Shown: piece after piece, positions 42,758 through 50,225 of the stretch
Position numbering within the stretch: position 1 is the stretch's first letter
Layout: each line of letters opens with the position of its first letter
Notes under the pieces: model-generated
The model's database searches: none
The model's input: the letters and a program-made list of their open reading frames with translations, nothing else
Told to the model about the DNA's origin: nothing
Program-made: the position numbers and the translations under genes
From: Streptomyces vietnamensis
Lineage (GTDB): Bacteria > Actinomycetota > Actinomycetes > Streptomycetales > Streptomycetaceae
Assembly: GCF_000830005.1 (NCBI RefSeq)
Contig: NZ_CP010407.1
Location: 4,011,001-4,075,000, forward strand
Direction of reading: 5' to 3'
Length of the DNA: 64,000 nucleotides

Positions 42758-42874
42758 GTCACCAGCCCTTTCGAAGGGACAATTCTGGATAATTCTCCGC
42801 ACGGCCGCTGTCCTTGTCGCCCTGGGTGTGGCATACGTGCCGGGTCCGCGGACCCGATCCGCGATCATGCGGTC

Positions 42875-43834
42875 ATGAAGCTGCGCTGTGCCGTACTCGA
42901 CGACTACCAGGGCGTCGCCCTCACCTCCGCCGACTGGAGCCCGCTCGCCGACCGCGTGGACGTCCGCGTGCTGCGCGAGCACCTGACGGACCGGGACGCG
43001 CTCGTCGCCGCCGTCGAGGACTGCGAGATCCTCGTGGTCATGCGGGAGCGGACCCCGGTCGACGCGGAGCTCCTCGCCCGCCTCCCCCGGCTCCGGCTCC
43101 TGATCACCTCCGGCATGCGCAACGCCTCGATCGACCTCGCCGCCTGCGAGGAGCGGGGCGTCACCGTCTGCGGCACCGCCAGCAGTTCCGAGCCGCCCAC
43201 CGAACTGACCTGGGCGCTCCTCCTCGGCCTCGCCCGGCACGTACCGGCGGAGGCGCGGGCGCTGCGGGAGGGCGGGCCGTGGCAGTCGACCGTCGGCTCC
43301 GACCTCGCCGGCCGGACGCTCGGCCTCGTCGGCCTCGGGAAGATCGGCGCCAAGGTGGCCCGGATCGGGCTCGCCTTCGGCATGGAGGTCGCCGCGTGGA
43401 GCCCGAACCTGACGGAGGAGCGGGCCGCCGAGCACGGCGCACGGCTCGCGAAGGACAAGCGGGACCTGTTCGCGACCAGCGACTTCGTCTCGCTGCACCT
43501 GGTGCTCTCCGACCGCACCCGGGGCCTGGTCGGGGAGCCCGAACTGCGGGCGATGCGCCCGTCCGCGTACCTCGTCAACACCTCCCGGGCGGGTCTCGTC
43601 GACGGCGGGGCGCTGCTGCGGGCGCTGCGCGAGGGGTGGATCGCGGGGGCGGGCCTCGACGTGTACGAGACGGAGCCGCTGCCCGCCGACGACCCGCTGC
43701 GGACGCTGCCGAACGTCCTGGCGCTCCCCCATCTGGGCTATGTGACGGAGGGGAACTACGGGCGGTACTTCGGCGAGGCGGTGGAGGACATCGAGGCGTT
43801 CCTCGCGGGGGCGCCGGTGCGGCAGTTGGGCTGA
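42875..43834 (+). CDS. D-2-hydroxyacid dehydrogenase
   Basis: 319 residues. The NAD-binding motif is LGLVGLGKIGAKVARIGLAF near 149-168. Catalytic Arg is in VNTSRAGLVDGGALL near 233, Glu in DVYETEPLPADDPL near 263, His in LALPHLGYVTEGNYG near 285. It reduces 2-keto acids to D-hydroxyacids or acts on phosphoglycerate analogues; substrate not fixed. It ends against a bidirectional terminator. Confidence 0.9.
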   Translation: MKLRCAVLDDYQGVALTSADWSPLADRVDVRVLREHLTDRDALVAAVEDCEILVVMRERTPVDAELLARLPRLRLLITSGMRNASIDLAACEERGVTVCGTASSSEPPTELTWALLLGLARHVPAEARALREGGPWQSTVGSDLAGRTLGLVGLGKIGAKVARIGLAFGMEVAAWSPNLTEERAAEHGARLAKDKRDLFATSDFVSLHLVLSDRTRGLVGEPELRAMRPSAYLVNTSRAGLVDGGALLRALREGWIAGAGLDVYETEPLPADDPLRTLPNVLALPHLGYVTEGNYGRYFGEAVEDIEAFLAGAPVRQLG

Positions 43835-43857
43835 GCCCCCGCCGAGGGGCTCAGCCC
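43828..43857. terminator. Bidirectional terminator between convergent genes
   Basis: A 12-bp perfect stem (43828-43839 with 43846-43857) with a 6-base loop covers the stop of the dehydrogenase gene and the stop region of the GntR gene. Confidence 0.75.
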
Positions 43858-44207
43858 AGGCTCGTACGGGCCAGGTCCAGGAACTCCGCTTCCGTCAGGC
43901 CCAGTTCGCGGGCCTCGCTCGCCGCCTCGCGCAGGCGGGCGATCAGGCGGGCGCGGTCGGGTGCGGTGGCGCCCGGGACGATCAGGGCGCCCCGGCCCCG
44001 GCGGAGTTCGATGAGGCCCTCCTCGCGGAGCCGCTGGTAGCCGCGGAGGACGGTGTGGACGTTGACGCCGAGGGAGTCGGCGAGTTCCCGCGCGGCCGGG
44101 AGGCGTTCGCCGGGGGCGGCGGAGCCGTCGGCGAGGGCTCCCCGGACGCAGGCGGCGATCTGGTCGCCGAGGGGGACGGCGGAGGCCGGGTCGACACGGA
44201 AGAGCAC
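43851..44207 (-). CDS. GntR-family (YtrA-type) regulator
   Basis: 118 residues. LGDQIAACVRGALADGSAAP, then GERLPAARELADSLGVNVHT and VLRGYQRLREEGLIELRRGR is the winged helix; only a short dimer helix follows, as in YtrA types. Start GTG 44207, only 2 bp after the DUF1648 membrane gene on the same strand, so it likely regulates that pair in response to an envelope signal. Confidence 0.87.
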   Translation of the reverse strand: MLFRVDPASAVPLGDQIAACVRGALADGSAAPGERLPAARELADSLGVNVHTVLRGYQRLREEGLIELRRGRGALIVPGATAPDRARLIARLREAASEARELGLTEAEFLDLARTSLG

Positions 44208-44209
44208 GG

Positions 44210-45154
44210 TCAGACCTTCCCATGCCGCTCGGCGAGGGTGTTGAGGAGGGCGGCGGCGGTCCGCGCGTCGGGCACGGTGACGGCGAACTCGCGCCCGCCG
44301 GTCCGCCGTACGACGAGGGCCTCGCCGGACCGCAGCACGACGCCCGTCCGGTGGGCCCGGACCCGGTAGCCCCAGCCTCCGAAGTCGGCGACGGCGTCGA
44401 CGTCCCGGACGTCCGCGCCCGCGACCTCGTCGAGCGGGACGCGGAGACGGGGCCGGGCGGCGAACGAGGGCCGGACCGTGAGGCCGCGGCGGTCGACCGT
44501 GACCCTGACCCGGGCGAGGGCGAGTCCGGGTACGCCGATGACGAGGCCCAGGAGGCCGAGCAGGGCGGCCGGCCAGGGCGCGAGGAGCAGGGCGACCGGG
44601 CCCGCGACGAGGGCGAGCACCGCGAGCGCGGTGAGCGGCCGGGAGCCGGTGGCACGGGTCCAGCCGGCGACCTCGCTCGCGCCGAGCGGGAGGCGTGGCC
44701 CGCCGTCCACGGCAGGGGCCTCGGCGTCCGTCGGCGGGACCAGTCGGGTCAGGGCCCGGCCCGCGGCGGCGAACACGCCCGCGACGCCCGCCGCGACCGT
44801 GAGGTTGACCAGCGGGGACTCCACCCGCGCCGCGTCGACGGCGTCCAGGTTGTCCCGTACGAGGAGGGCGAGGAGCGCACCGGTGAAGCCGGCGGTCGCC
44901 CAGGCGCCCCAGAGGGCGGTGCGGCGGACGAGGAGCGTCCAGCCGGCGCCGAGGCCGAGGATCAGGGCCGTGCTCACCGCGAGGAAAGCGGCCCGGCCGG
45001 TGAAGCCGTCCGCGTCGCCCCCGCCGCCGAAGTGGGTGGCGAGGGGGTCGGGGAGCCGGTCGTACCAGAGGGCGAGCAGCAGCAGGTGTGCGGCGAGTAC
45101 GAGGGCGAAGGGCAGCGCGGCGAGCGCGCGGAGACGAGGTGTGGCACGGTTCAT
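44210..45154 (-). CDS. DUF1648-like membrane protein
   Basis: 314 residues. An N-terminal helix and LWYDRLPDPLATHFGGGGDA near 28-47 (the DUF1648 signature) are followed by several helices, then a pleckstrin-like soluble end (VDRRGLTVRPSFAARPRLRV). Co-transcribed with the GntR regulator downstream; homologous pairs respond to cell-wall stress in other Gram-positives. ATG at 45154. Confidence 0.78.
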   Translation of the reverse strand: MNRATPRLRALAALPFALVLAAHLLLLALWYDRLPDPLATHFGGGGDADGFTGRAAFLAVSTALILGLGAGWTLLVRRTALWGAWATAGFTGALLALLVRDNLDAVDAARVESPLVNLTVAAGVAGVFAAAGRALTRLVPPTDAEAPAVDGGPRLPLGASEVAGWTRATGSRPLTALAVLALVAGPVALLLAPWPAALLGLLGLVIGVPGLALARVRVTVDRRGLTVRPSFAARPRLRVPLDEVAGADVRDVDAVADFGGWGYRVRAHRTGVVLRSGEALVVRRTGGREFAVTVPDARTAAALLNTLAERHGKV

Positions 45155-45286
45155 GAAAACCTCCCTTGTTCGCACTCTACTAGAACAATGAGAGTTGAGG
45201 GCGGACGATCTTCGAGATGCGAGGCACCCGAACCGGCTGTTCACTGGGTCGAACGCAGACGAATGCATACGAATGGGGAGATCTTC

Positions 45287-46261
45287 ATGCGCCGTCGGCC
45301 GACCACTCTTGCCGCCTTCACCGCCTTCGCCGCCCTCACCGCCGGGCTCGTCACCGGCTGCGGCGACGACAGCGAGCCGGACCCGCTGCGCGGCCAGCAA
45401 TGGGGCATCGACGCGCTGAACCTGCCGGACGCCTGGTCCACCTCCAAGGGCGAGGACACCGTCATCGCCGTCGTCGACACCGGCGTCGACCTCGACCACC
45501 CCGACCTCAAGGGCCGGCTCGTCGCCGGCTACGACTTCGTCGACGGCGACGACGAGCCCAAGGATCTCAACGGCCACGGCACCCACGTCGCCGGCATCGC
45601 CGCCGCCCACACCGACAACGGCATCGACGTCGCGGGCGGCGCGCCCGGCGCCAAGATCATGCCGGTCCGGGTGCTCGGCGCCGACGGCAGCGGCAGCGAC
45701 GGGAACATCGGCAAGGGCATCGTCTGGGCCGCCGACCACGGCGCCGACGTCATCAACCTCTCCCTCGGCGAGTCCGGCCTGATGGCCCGTCTCCTCAAGG
45801 GCGGCGTCCTCAACCAGGCCATCACGCACGCCAACGGCAAGGGCGCGGTCGTCGTCGCCGCCGCGGGCAACGACTCCACCGCCCTCCAGCCGTACGAGAC
45901 CGACACCCCGGTCCTGGTCGTCAACGCGGCCGACCAGAACGGGCGGCCCGCCTCCTTCACCAACTTCGGCGCGCAGAACGCCGTGTCGGCCCCGGGCGTC
46001 GACATCCTCTCGACCCTCCCGACGTACACGACGAAGGAGACCCCGAAGAACTCCTCGGGGTACGGGAGGCTGTCCGGGACCTCGATGGCCTCGCCGTACG
46101 TCTCCGCCGTCGCCGCGCTCCTGCACCACCAGGGCCTGGACCCGGCCGCGATCATGCGGACGATCCGCGACACGGCCGCCAACCCGGGGCAGCTCCTCAA
46201 ACTGGGCCTCGGGAACGTCGACGCGGCGGCGGCCGTGAAGGCCGCCGCCGCGAAGAAGTAG
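45287..46261 (+). CDS. Subtilisin-family (S8) serine protease, putative lipoprotein
   Basis: 324 residues. The triad is present: VIAVVDTGVDLDHPDLKG (Asp, near 55), DLNGHGTHVAGIAAAHTDNG (His, near 88), YGRLSGTSMASPYVSAVAAL (Ser, near 268). The signal peptide ends LTAGLVTGCGDDS, a lipobox with Cys near residue 24, so the mature enzyme is probably membrane-anchored. No propeptide of usual length separates the lipobox and protease. ATG at 45287 has GGGGAG 6 bases upstream. Confidence 0.9.
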   Translation: MRRRPTTLAAFTAFAALTAGLVTGCGDDSEPDPLRGQQWGIDALNLPDAWSTSKGEDTVIAVVDTGVDLDHPDLKGRLVAGYDFVDGDDEPKDLNGHGTHVAGIAAAHTDNGIDVAGGAPGAKIMPVRVLGADGSGSDGNIGKGIVWAADHGADVINLSLGESGLMARLLKGGVLNQAITHANGKGAVVVAAAGNDSTALQPYETDTPVLVVNAADQNGRPASFTNFGAQNAVSAPGVDILSTLPTYTTKETPKNSSGYGRLSGTSMASPYVSAVAALLHHQGLDPAAIMRTIRDTAANPGQLLKLGLGNVDAAAAVKAAAAKK

Positions 46262-46265
46262 CGCG

Positions 46266-47132
46266 TCAGCCCTCCAGGACCGCCCGCAGCGCCTCGGCGA
46301 ACTCCGCCGGGGCGCCCGGCATTCCGAAACCGTCGCCCAGGAAGCCGCCGTGGTGGCTCGGGAAGACGGCGACCGGGGTGCCGAGGCCCTCGGCGACGCC
46401 GACCGCCGCCCGCGCGCAGAACGTGTCCTCGGACTCCTTGCCCGCGGCGACGACGATCCGGGTCGGCGCGGCGCGCAGGGCCTCGAAGTCGGGGCGGTAG
46501 GACGTGCAGCCGCGCATGTTCTGCCCGAGCAGCGGGTCGGCGCGCGAGCCGTCGTCCTCGGCGGGCAGGCCGAACGCCGCCGGGGCGGGGGCGGGCTCCT
46601 GGTCCCAGTCCGCCGGGATCTCGCCCTTCCGCATCGTCAGCGCCAGGAACTTGGCCATCGCCGGGCCCCAGCCGTCCCGCAGGTAGGTCGCGTGGACGTC
46701 CGCGCACATCGCGAGCGCCGCCTCCCGGTCCGGGACGACCTGGGCCGTCGGCGGCTCGTGGGCGACGAGGGTGTGCACCAGGTCGCCGCGCCGGGCCACC
46801 AGGGCGAGGGCGTTGACCGCGCCGCCGCTGCTCGCGAAGACGTCCACGGGCCCGGCGCCGAGCGCCTCGATCAGCCGGACCAGGTCGTCGGCGTGCTCCT
46901 CGGGGAGCGTCTCGGCCGCGCCGTCGGTGCGCTCGCTGCGGGCCACCCCGCGCGGGTCGTACGTGACGACGGTCCGGTCGGCGAAGTGGGAGGCGAGCGT
47001 GGTGAAGCCGGTCGCGTCCATGGGGGAGCCGATCATCAGCAGGGGGCGCTCGTCGGGCCCGGTGCCGGGGCGCACGTCGTAGCGCAGGGTCGCGCCGACG
47101 GTCTCCAGGGTGCGGGTGTCGGTCTCGGCCAT
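46266..47132 (-). CDS. Alpha/beta hydrolase
   Basis: 288 residues. YDPRGVARSERTDG near 59 is the strand-4 region. VDVFASSGGAVNALALVARR near 95 has the nucleophilic elbow as A-S-S-G-G in place of G-x-S-x-G. The acid and His lie in the C-terminal half (VFPSHHGGFLGDGFGMPG near 255). Substrate unknown. Ends 4 bp from the convergent protease gene. Confidence 0.82.
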   Translation of the reverse strand: MAETDTRTLETVGATLRYDVRPGTGPDERPLLMIGSPMDATGFTTLASHFADRTVVTYDPRGVARSERTDGAAETLPEEHADDLVRLIEALGAGPVDVFASSGGAVNALALVARRGDLVHTLVAHEPPTAQVVPDREAALAMCADVHATYLRDGWGPAMAKFLALTMRKGEIPADWDQEPAPAPAAFGLPAEDDGSRADPLLGQNMRGCTSYRPDFEALRAAPTRIVVAAGKESEDTFCARAAVGVAEGLGTPVAVFPSHHGGFLGDGFGMPGAPAEFAEALRAVLEG

Positions 47133-47224
47133 GGTGATCTCCTCCGTGGTGTGGCGTTCATGGAGGTAGACGCCCGGCCCGACCGGAACTCATCGGGGTT
47201 CGCCGAAAAAGATCGGCGAATTTT

Positions 47225-47665
47225 CTACTCTCCGCACTCGTGGTGGGCCGGGTCGACCACGACCCGGTCCAACAGTCCGCGCAGCACGGCCTGTTCGGCC
47301 TCCGTCAGATCGCCGAAGAGCTCGCGCTCGGCCTCGCCCACGGCCGTGTCGATCCGCCCCAGGGCCGCCGCGCCGGCCTCGGTGATCTCCACGATGTGGC
47401 GGCGCCGGTCGGCCGGGTCGCGCCGCCGCTCGGCGAGCCCGTCGGCCTCCAACTCGTTGAGGATCGCGACGAGTTGGCTGGGGTCGATCTCCATCGCGGC
47501 GGCCAGGTCCCGCTGGCTCATCGCCCCGGGCGCGAGCTGCATCAGCGTCATCGCGTTCCTCGGGTGCAGTCCGGCGACGCCCAGGGCGGCGCGGATGCGC
47601 GCGCCGGTGAGCTCCCCGCGGAAGGAGAGGAGGAAGCCGAGGCGATCGGTCGGGAGTGCTGCCAT
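47225..47665 (-). CDS. MarR-family regulator
   Basis: 146 residues. AMTLMQLAPGAMSQRDLAAA, then MEIDPSQLVAILNELEADGL and AERRRDPADRRRHIVEIT with the basic wing, a complete MarR fold. Divergent from the DoxX-like gene; an inverted repeat lies between them (47676-47717). Likely represses that gene and itself until a ligand binds. Confidence 0.88.
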   Translation of the reverse strand: MAALPTDRLGFLLSFRGELTGARIRAALGVAGLHPRNAMTLMQLAPGAMSQRDLAAAMEIDPSQLVAILNELEADGLAERRRDPADRRRHIVEITEAGAAALGRIDTAVGEAERELFGDLTEAEQAVLRGLLDRVVVDPAHHECGE

Positions 47666-47675
47666 GCCGTCCACC

Positions 47676-47717
47676 GTAACAACAACGCAATTGTGGAGCC
47701 ATGTAAATCGTTGTTAC
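47676..47717. promoter_or_regulatory. Putative MarR operator in the divergent promoter
   Basis: GTAACAAC (47676-47683) and GTTGTTAC (47710-47717) are perfect inverted arms 26 bp apart between the marR-like and DoxX-like starts. Confidence 0.6.
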
Positions 47718-47757
47718 TCTTCAACGGTTGTCGTCCCCAGACCGTTGGAGCACCTCC

Positions 47758-48105
47758 ATGTTCATCACCTATGCCGTCGTCGCGGGCCTACTCGCCCTCG
47801 CCTCCCTCGGCTCCGCCTTCATGACGTTCACCAAGAACCCGCAGGTCGTCGGCAGCATGACCAAGGTGGGCGTGACGGAGGGCGCGCTGCCGTGGCTCGC
47901 GACCGCGAAGGCGGCGGGCGCGCTCGGCCTGCTCGCGGGGCTCTTCGTCCCGCTCCTCGGCGAGGCCGCGGCGGTGGGCCTGGCGCTCTACTTCGCCGGC
48001 GCCGTCATCTCCCACCTGCGCGTGAAGGACTTCGAGCTGGCACCGGCGGCGGTGCTCACCCTGATCGCGGCGGCGGCGCTGGTCCTGCGCATAGCCTCCG
48101 CCTGA
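47758..48105 (+). CDS. DoxX-like membrane protein
   Basis: 115 residues, four hydrophobic helices (for example VVAGLLALASLGSAFMTFTK and AAGALGLLAGLFVPLLGEAA). TKNPQVVGSMTKVGVTEGAL is typical of the DoxX-like DUF4345/DUF6463 group. Function unclear; relatives are linked to redox-stress responses. Controlled by the divergent MarR gene by position. Confidence 0.78.
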   Translation: MFITYAVVAGLLALASLGSAFMTFTKNPQVVGSMTKVGVTEGALPWLATAKAAGALGLLAGLFVPLLGEAAAVGLALYFAGAVISHLRVKDFELAPAAVLTLIAAAALVLRIASA

Positions 48106-48129
48106 CCGCCCGGCCGACTGCTCGGCTAG

Positions 48130-48149
48130 CGATACGAGACGTATCGTCT
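48130..48149. promoter_or_regulatory. Palindromic operator upstream of the ABC-F gene
   Basis: CGATACGAGACGTATCG (48130-48146) is a near-perfect inverted repeat of the TetR-operator type, overlapping AGACGTATCGTCT. A second hairpin-forming GAGACGCCACGTCTC lies at 48187-48201 in the leader. Either could control the ABC-F gene (repression or attenuation). Confidence 0.5.
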
Positions 48150-48233
48150 TGCCAGACCTCCCGGCGTGCCGTACCGTCATCCGAACGAGACGCCACGTCT
48201 CGCGTCCGTGTCCCCGACGGCAGGAGGTCGCCC

Positions 48234-49865
48234 TTGTTCCGTGCCCGATTCGCCGACGTCACCAAGCGCCACGACGACCGGTACGTGCAGCACCGGACCG
48301 TGCTCGACCGGGTCTCCCTCACCGTCCGCCCCGGCGAACGCCTCGGCGTCGTCGGCGACAACGGCTCCGGGAAGTCCACCCTCCTCCGGCTCCTCGCCGG
48401 CCTGGAGACCCCCGACAACGGCACCGTGACCGTCGACGCCCCCGGCGGCCTCGGCCACCTCGCCCAGAGCCTCGACCTCCCCGCGGACGCGACCGTCGGC
48501 GACGCCGTCGACCACGCGCTCGCGGAGGTACGGAAGCTGGAGCGGGCGATCCGTACGGCCGAGGCCGAACTCGCCGCCACCGGCGACCTCGCCGGATACG
48601 CCGGACTGCTCGCCGCCTACGAGGCCCGGGGCGGCGCCGGGGCCGACCGGCGCGTCGAGACCACCCTGCGGCGACTCGGCGAGCCGGGACCGCTCGACCG
48701 CGACCGGCCGCTCGGAACGCTCTCCGGCGGACAGCGCTCCCGGCTCGCCCTCGCCGCCGTCCTCGCCGCCGAACCCGAACTGCTGCTGCTCGACGAGCCG
48801 ACCAACGACCTCGACGACGAGGCCGTGACCTGGCTGGAGGAGCGGCTGCGTGCCCACCGGGGCACGGTCGTGGCCGTCTCCCACGACCGGACCTTCCTCG
48901 ACCGGGTCGCCACCGCCGTCCTGGAGGTCGACGAGGACCGCCACACCGTGCGGCGGTACGGCGACGGCTACGGCGGCTACCTCGCCGGACGCGCCTCCGA
49001 ACGGGCCCGCAGACAGCGGGAGTACGAGGAGTGGAAGGCCGAACTCGCCCGCCACCGGGCCCTCGCCGACACACACATCGACCGGTTCTCCGCGATCCCC
49101 CGCAAGGCCCCGGCCGCGTTCAGCGGGGCGGGCGCCTTCCGGGCCCGGTCACGGGCGCACGGCGCGATGAGCCGCATCCGCTCCGCCCGCGAGAGACTCG
49201 CCCGGCTCACCGACGCGCCCGTCCCGCCACCACCGGAGCCGCTGCGCTTCCGCGCGGACCTGGTGGGCGAGGGCGCGGCGGTCGACCTGACCGGGATACG
49301 CGTCGACGGCCGGCTCCACCTCGACGCCCTCCACCTCGACCCGGGCGAACGGCTCCTCGTGACCGGCCCCAACGGCGCCGGCAAGACCACCCTCCTCCGG
49401 GTCCTGGCGGGCGAACTCGCCCCGGACGCGGGCACGGTGACCGTACCCGCCCGGGTGGGCCTGCTCCGGCAGGACATGGCCCCGCCCACCGACCCCCGTA
49501 CGGTGAGCGAGGCCTTCGGCGAGGAGCGCGCGGAGGAGTTGCTTTCCCTCGGACTCTTCGCCGCCCGGGACCTGACGGTCCCGGTGTCCCGACTGTCGGC
49601 CGGCCAGCGCCGCAGGCTGGAGCTGGCGCGGCTCGTGACCGCGCCGGCCGACCTGCTGCTCCTGGACGAGCCGACCAACCACCTGGCGCCGGGCCTGGTG
49701 GAAGAACTGGAGGCCGCGCTGGCGGCCTATCGGGGGACGCTGGTGATCGTCAGCCACGACCGTCGCCTCCGAGCGGGCTTCCACGCCCGCACCCTCGAAC
49801 TACCCCCACCCATTGCTGACCTGCGCCCCGCCGGGGTGGCACCCGCCCGCCCGGAGGGCGCCTAG
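48234..49865 (+). CDS. ABC-F family ATPase (ribosome-protection antibiotic resistance type)
   Basis: 543 residues, two ATPase halves without membrane helices. Walker A GDNGSGKSTL near 42 and GPNGAGKTTL near 380; signatures LSGGQRS near 161 and LSAGQRR near 458; Walker B LLLLDEPTND near 181 and LLLLDEPTNH near 478, both with the catalytic Glu. The linker (near 260-320) is charged. Such proteins displace ribosome-bound drugs or aid translation. TTG at 48234 has GCAGGAGG. The drug is not predictable by eye. Confidence 0.88.
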   Translation: MFRARFADVTKRHDDRYVQHRTVLDRVSLTVRPGERLGVVGDNGSGKSTLLRLLAGLETPDNGTVTVDAPGGLGHLAQSLDLPADATVGDAVDHALAEVRKLERAIRTAEAELAATGDLAGYAGLLAAYEARGGAGADRRVETTLRRLGEPGPLDRDRPLGTLSGGQRSRLALAAVLAAEPELLLLDEPTNDLDDEAVTWLEERLRAHRGTVVAVSHDRTFLDRVATAVLEVDEDRHTVRRYGDGYGGYLAGRASERARRQREYEEWKAELARHRALADTHIDRFSAIPRKAPAAFSGAGAFRARSRAHGAMSRIRSARERLARLTDAPVPPPPEPLRFRADLVGEGAAVDLTGIRVDGRLHLDALHLDPGERLLVTGPNGAGKTTLLRVLAGELAPDAGTVTVPARVGLLRQDMAPPTDPRTVSEAFGEERAEELLSLGLFAARDLTVPVSRLSAGQRRRLELARLVTAPADLLLLDEPTNHLAPGLVEELEAALAAYRGTLVIVSHDRRLRAGFHARTLELPPPIADLRPAGVAPARPEGA

Positions 49866-49873
49866 TGCCGCCC

Positions 49874-49921
49874 CCGTTGTGGGCAATCGTTCCGCTGGGG
49901 CGGAACGGGTGGGCACAACGG
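49874..49921. repeat. Intergenic hairpin repeat, copy A
   Basis: A 48-base imperfect palindrome: outer CCGTTGTG/CACAACGG, inner CGTTCCGC/GCGGAACG, with GGGCAAT and GGGTGGG flanks. It follows the ABC-F stop and could act as terminator. It matches copy B at 50035 in inverted orientation. Confidence 0.7.
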
Positions 49922-50034
49922 ACCCGCGCCCTTGCCGGCGCCAGAGGCTTCCGCGCCCGAACCCGCACCGGGAGTGCGCCGCGGCGGTGGTGCGGGTCCA
50001 GGCGCAGGAGCCTAGGCCCGGCTGGGGGCGCCGT

Positions 50035-50081
50035 CCCGTGTGCCCACCCGTCCCGCCCTGCGGGACGATTGCCCACACGGG
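50035..50081. repeat. Intergenic hairpin repeat, copy B (inverted)
   Basis: A 47-base imperfect palindrome: outer CCCGTGTG/CACACGGG, inner CGTCCCGC/GCGGGACG. It is the reverse complement type of copy A, with paired base changes that keep both stems. The rest of 49922-50225 is G/C-rich low complexity (GGGCGGGGGCGA and GCGGGCCCA runs) with no gene. Confidence 0.7.
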
Positions 50082-50225
50082 GGTGGGCACCGCCCGCCCG
50101 GGCGCGGGGCCACACGGCGGGCGGCGAAGGGCCGCGCCTAGCACGGGCGCGGGCCCACGGGCGGGGGCGACGCCCGGACGGGCGCGGGCCCATGGGCGGG
50201 GTGGCGCCCGGGCGGGGGCGAGGGG

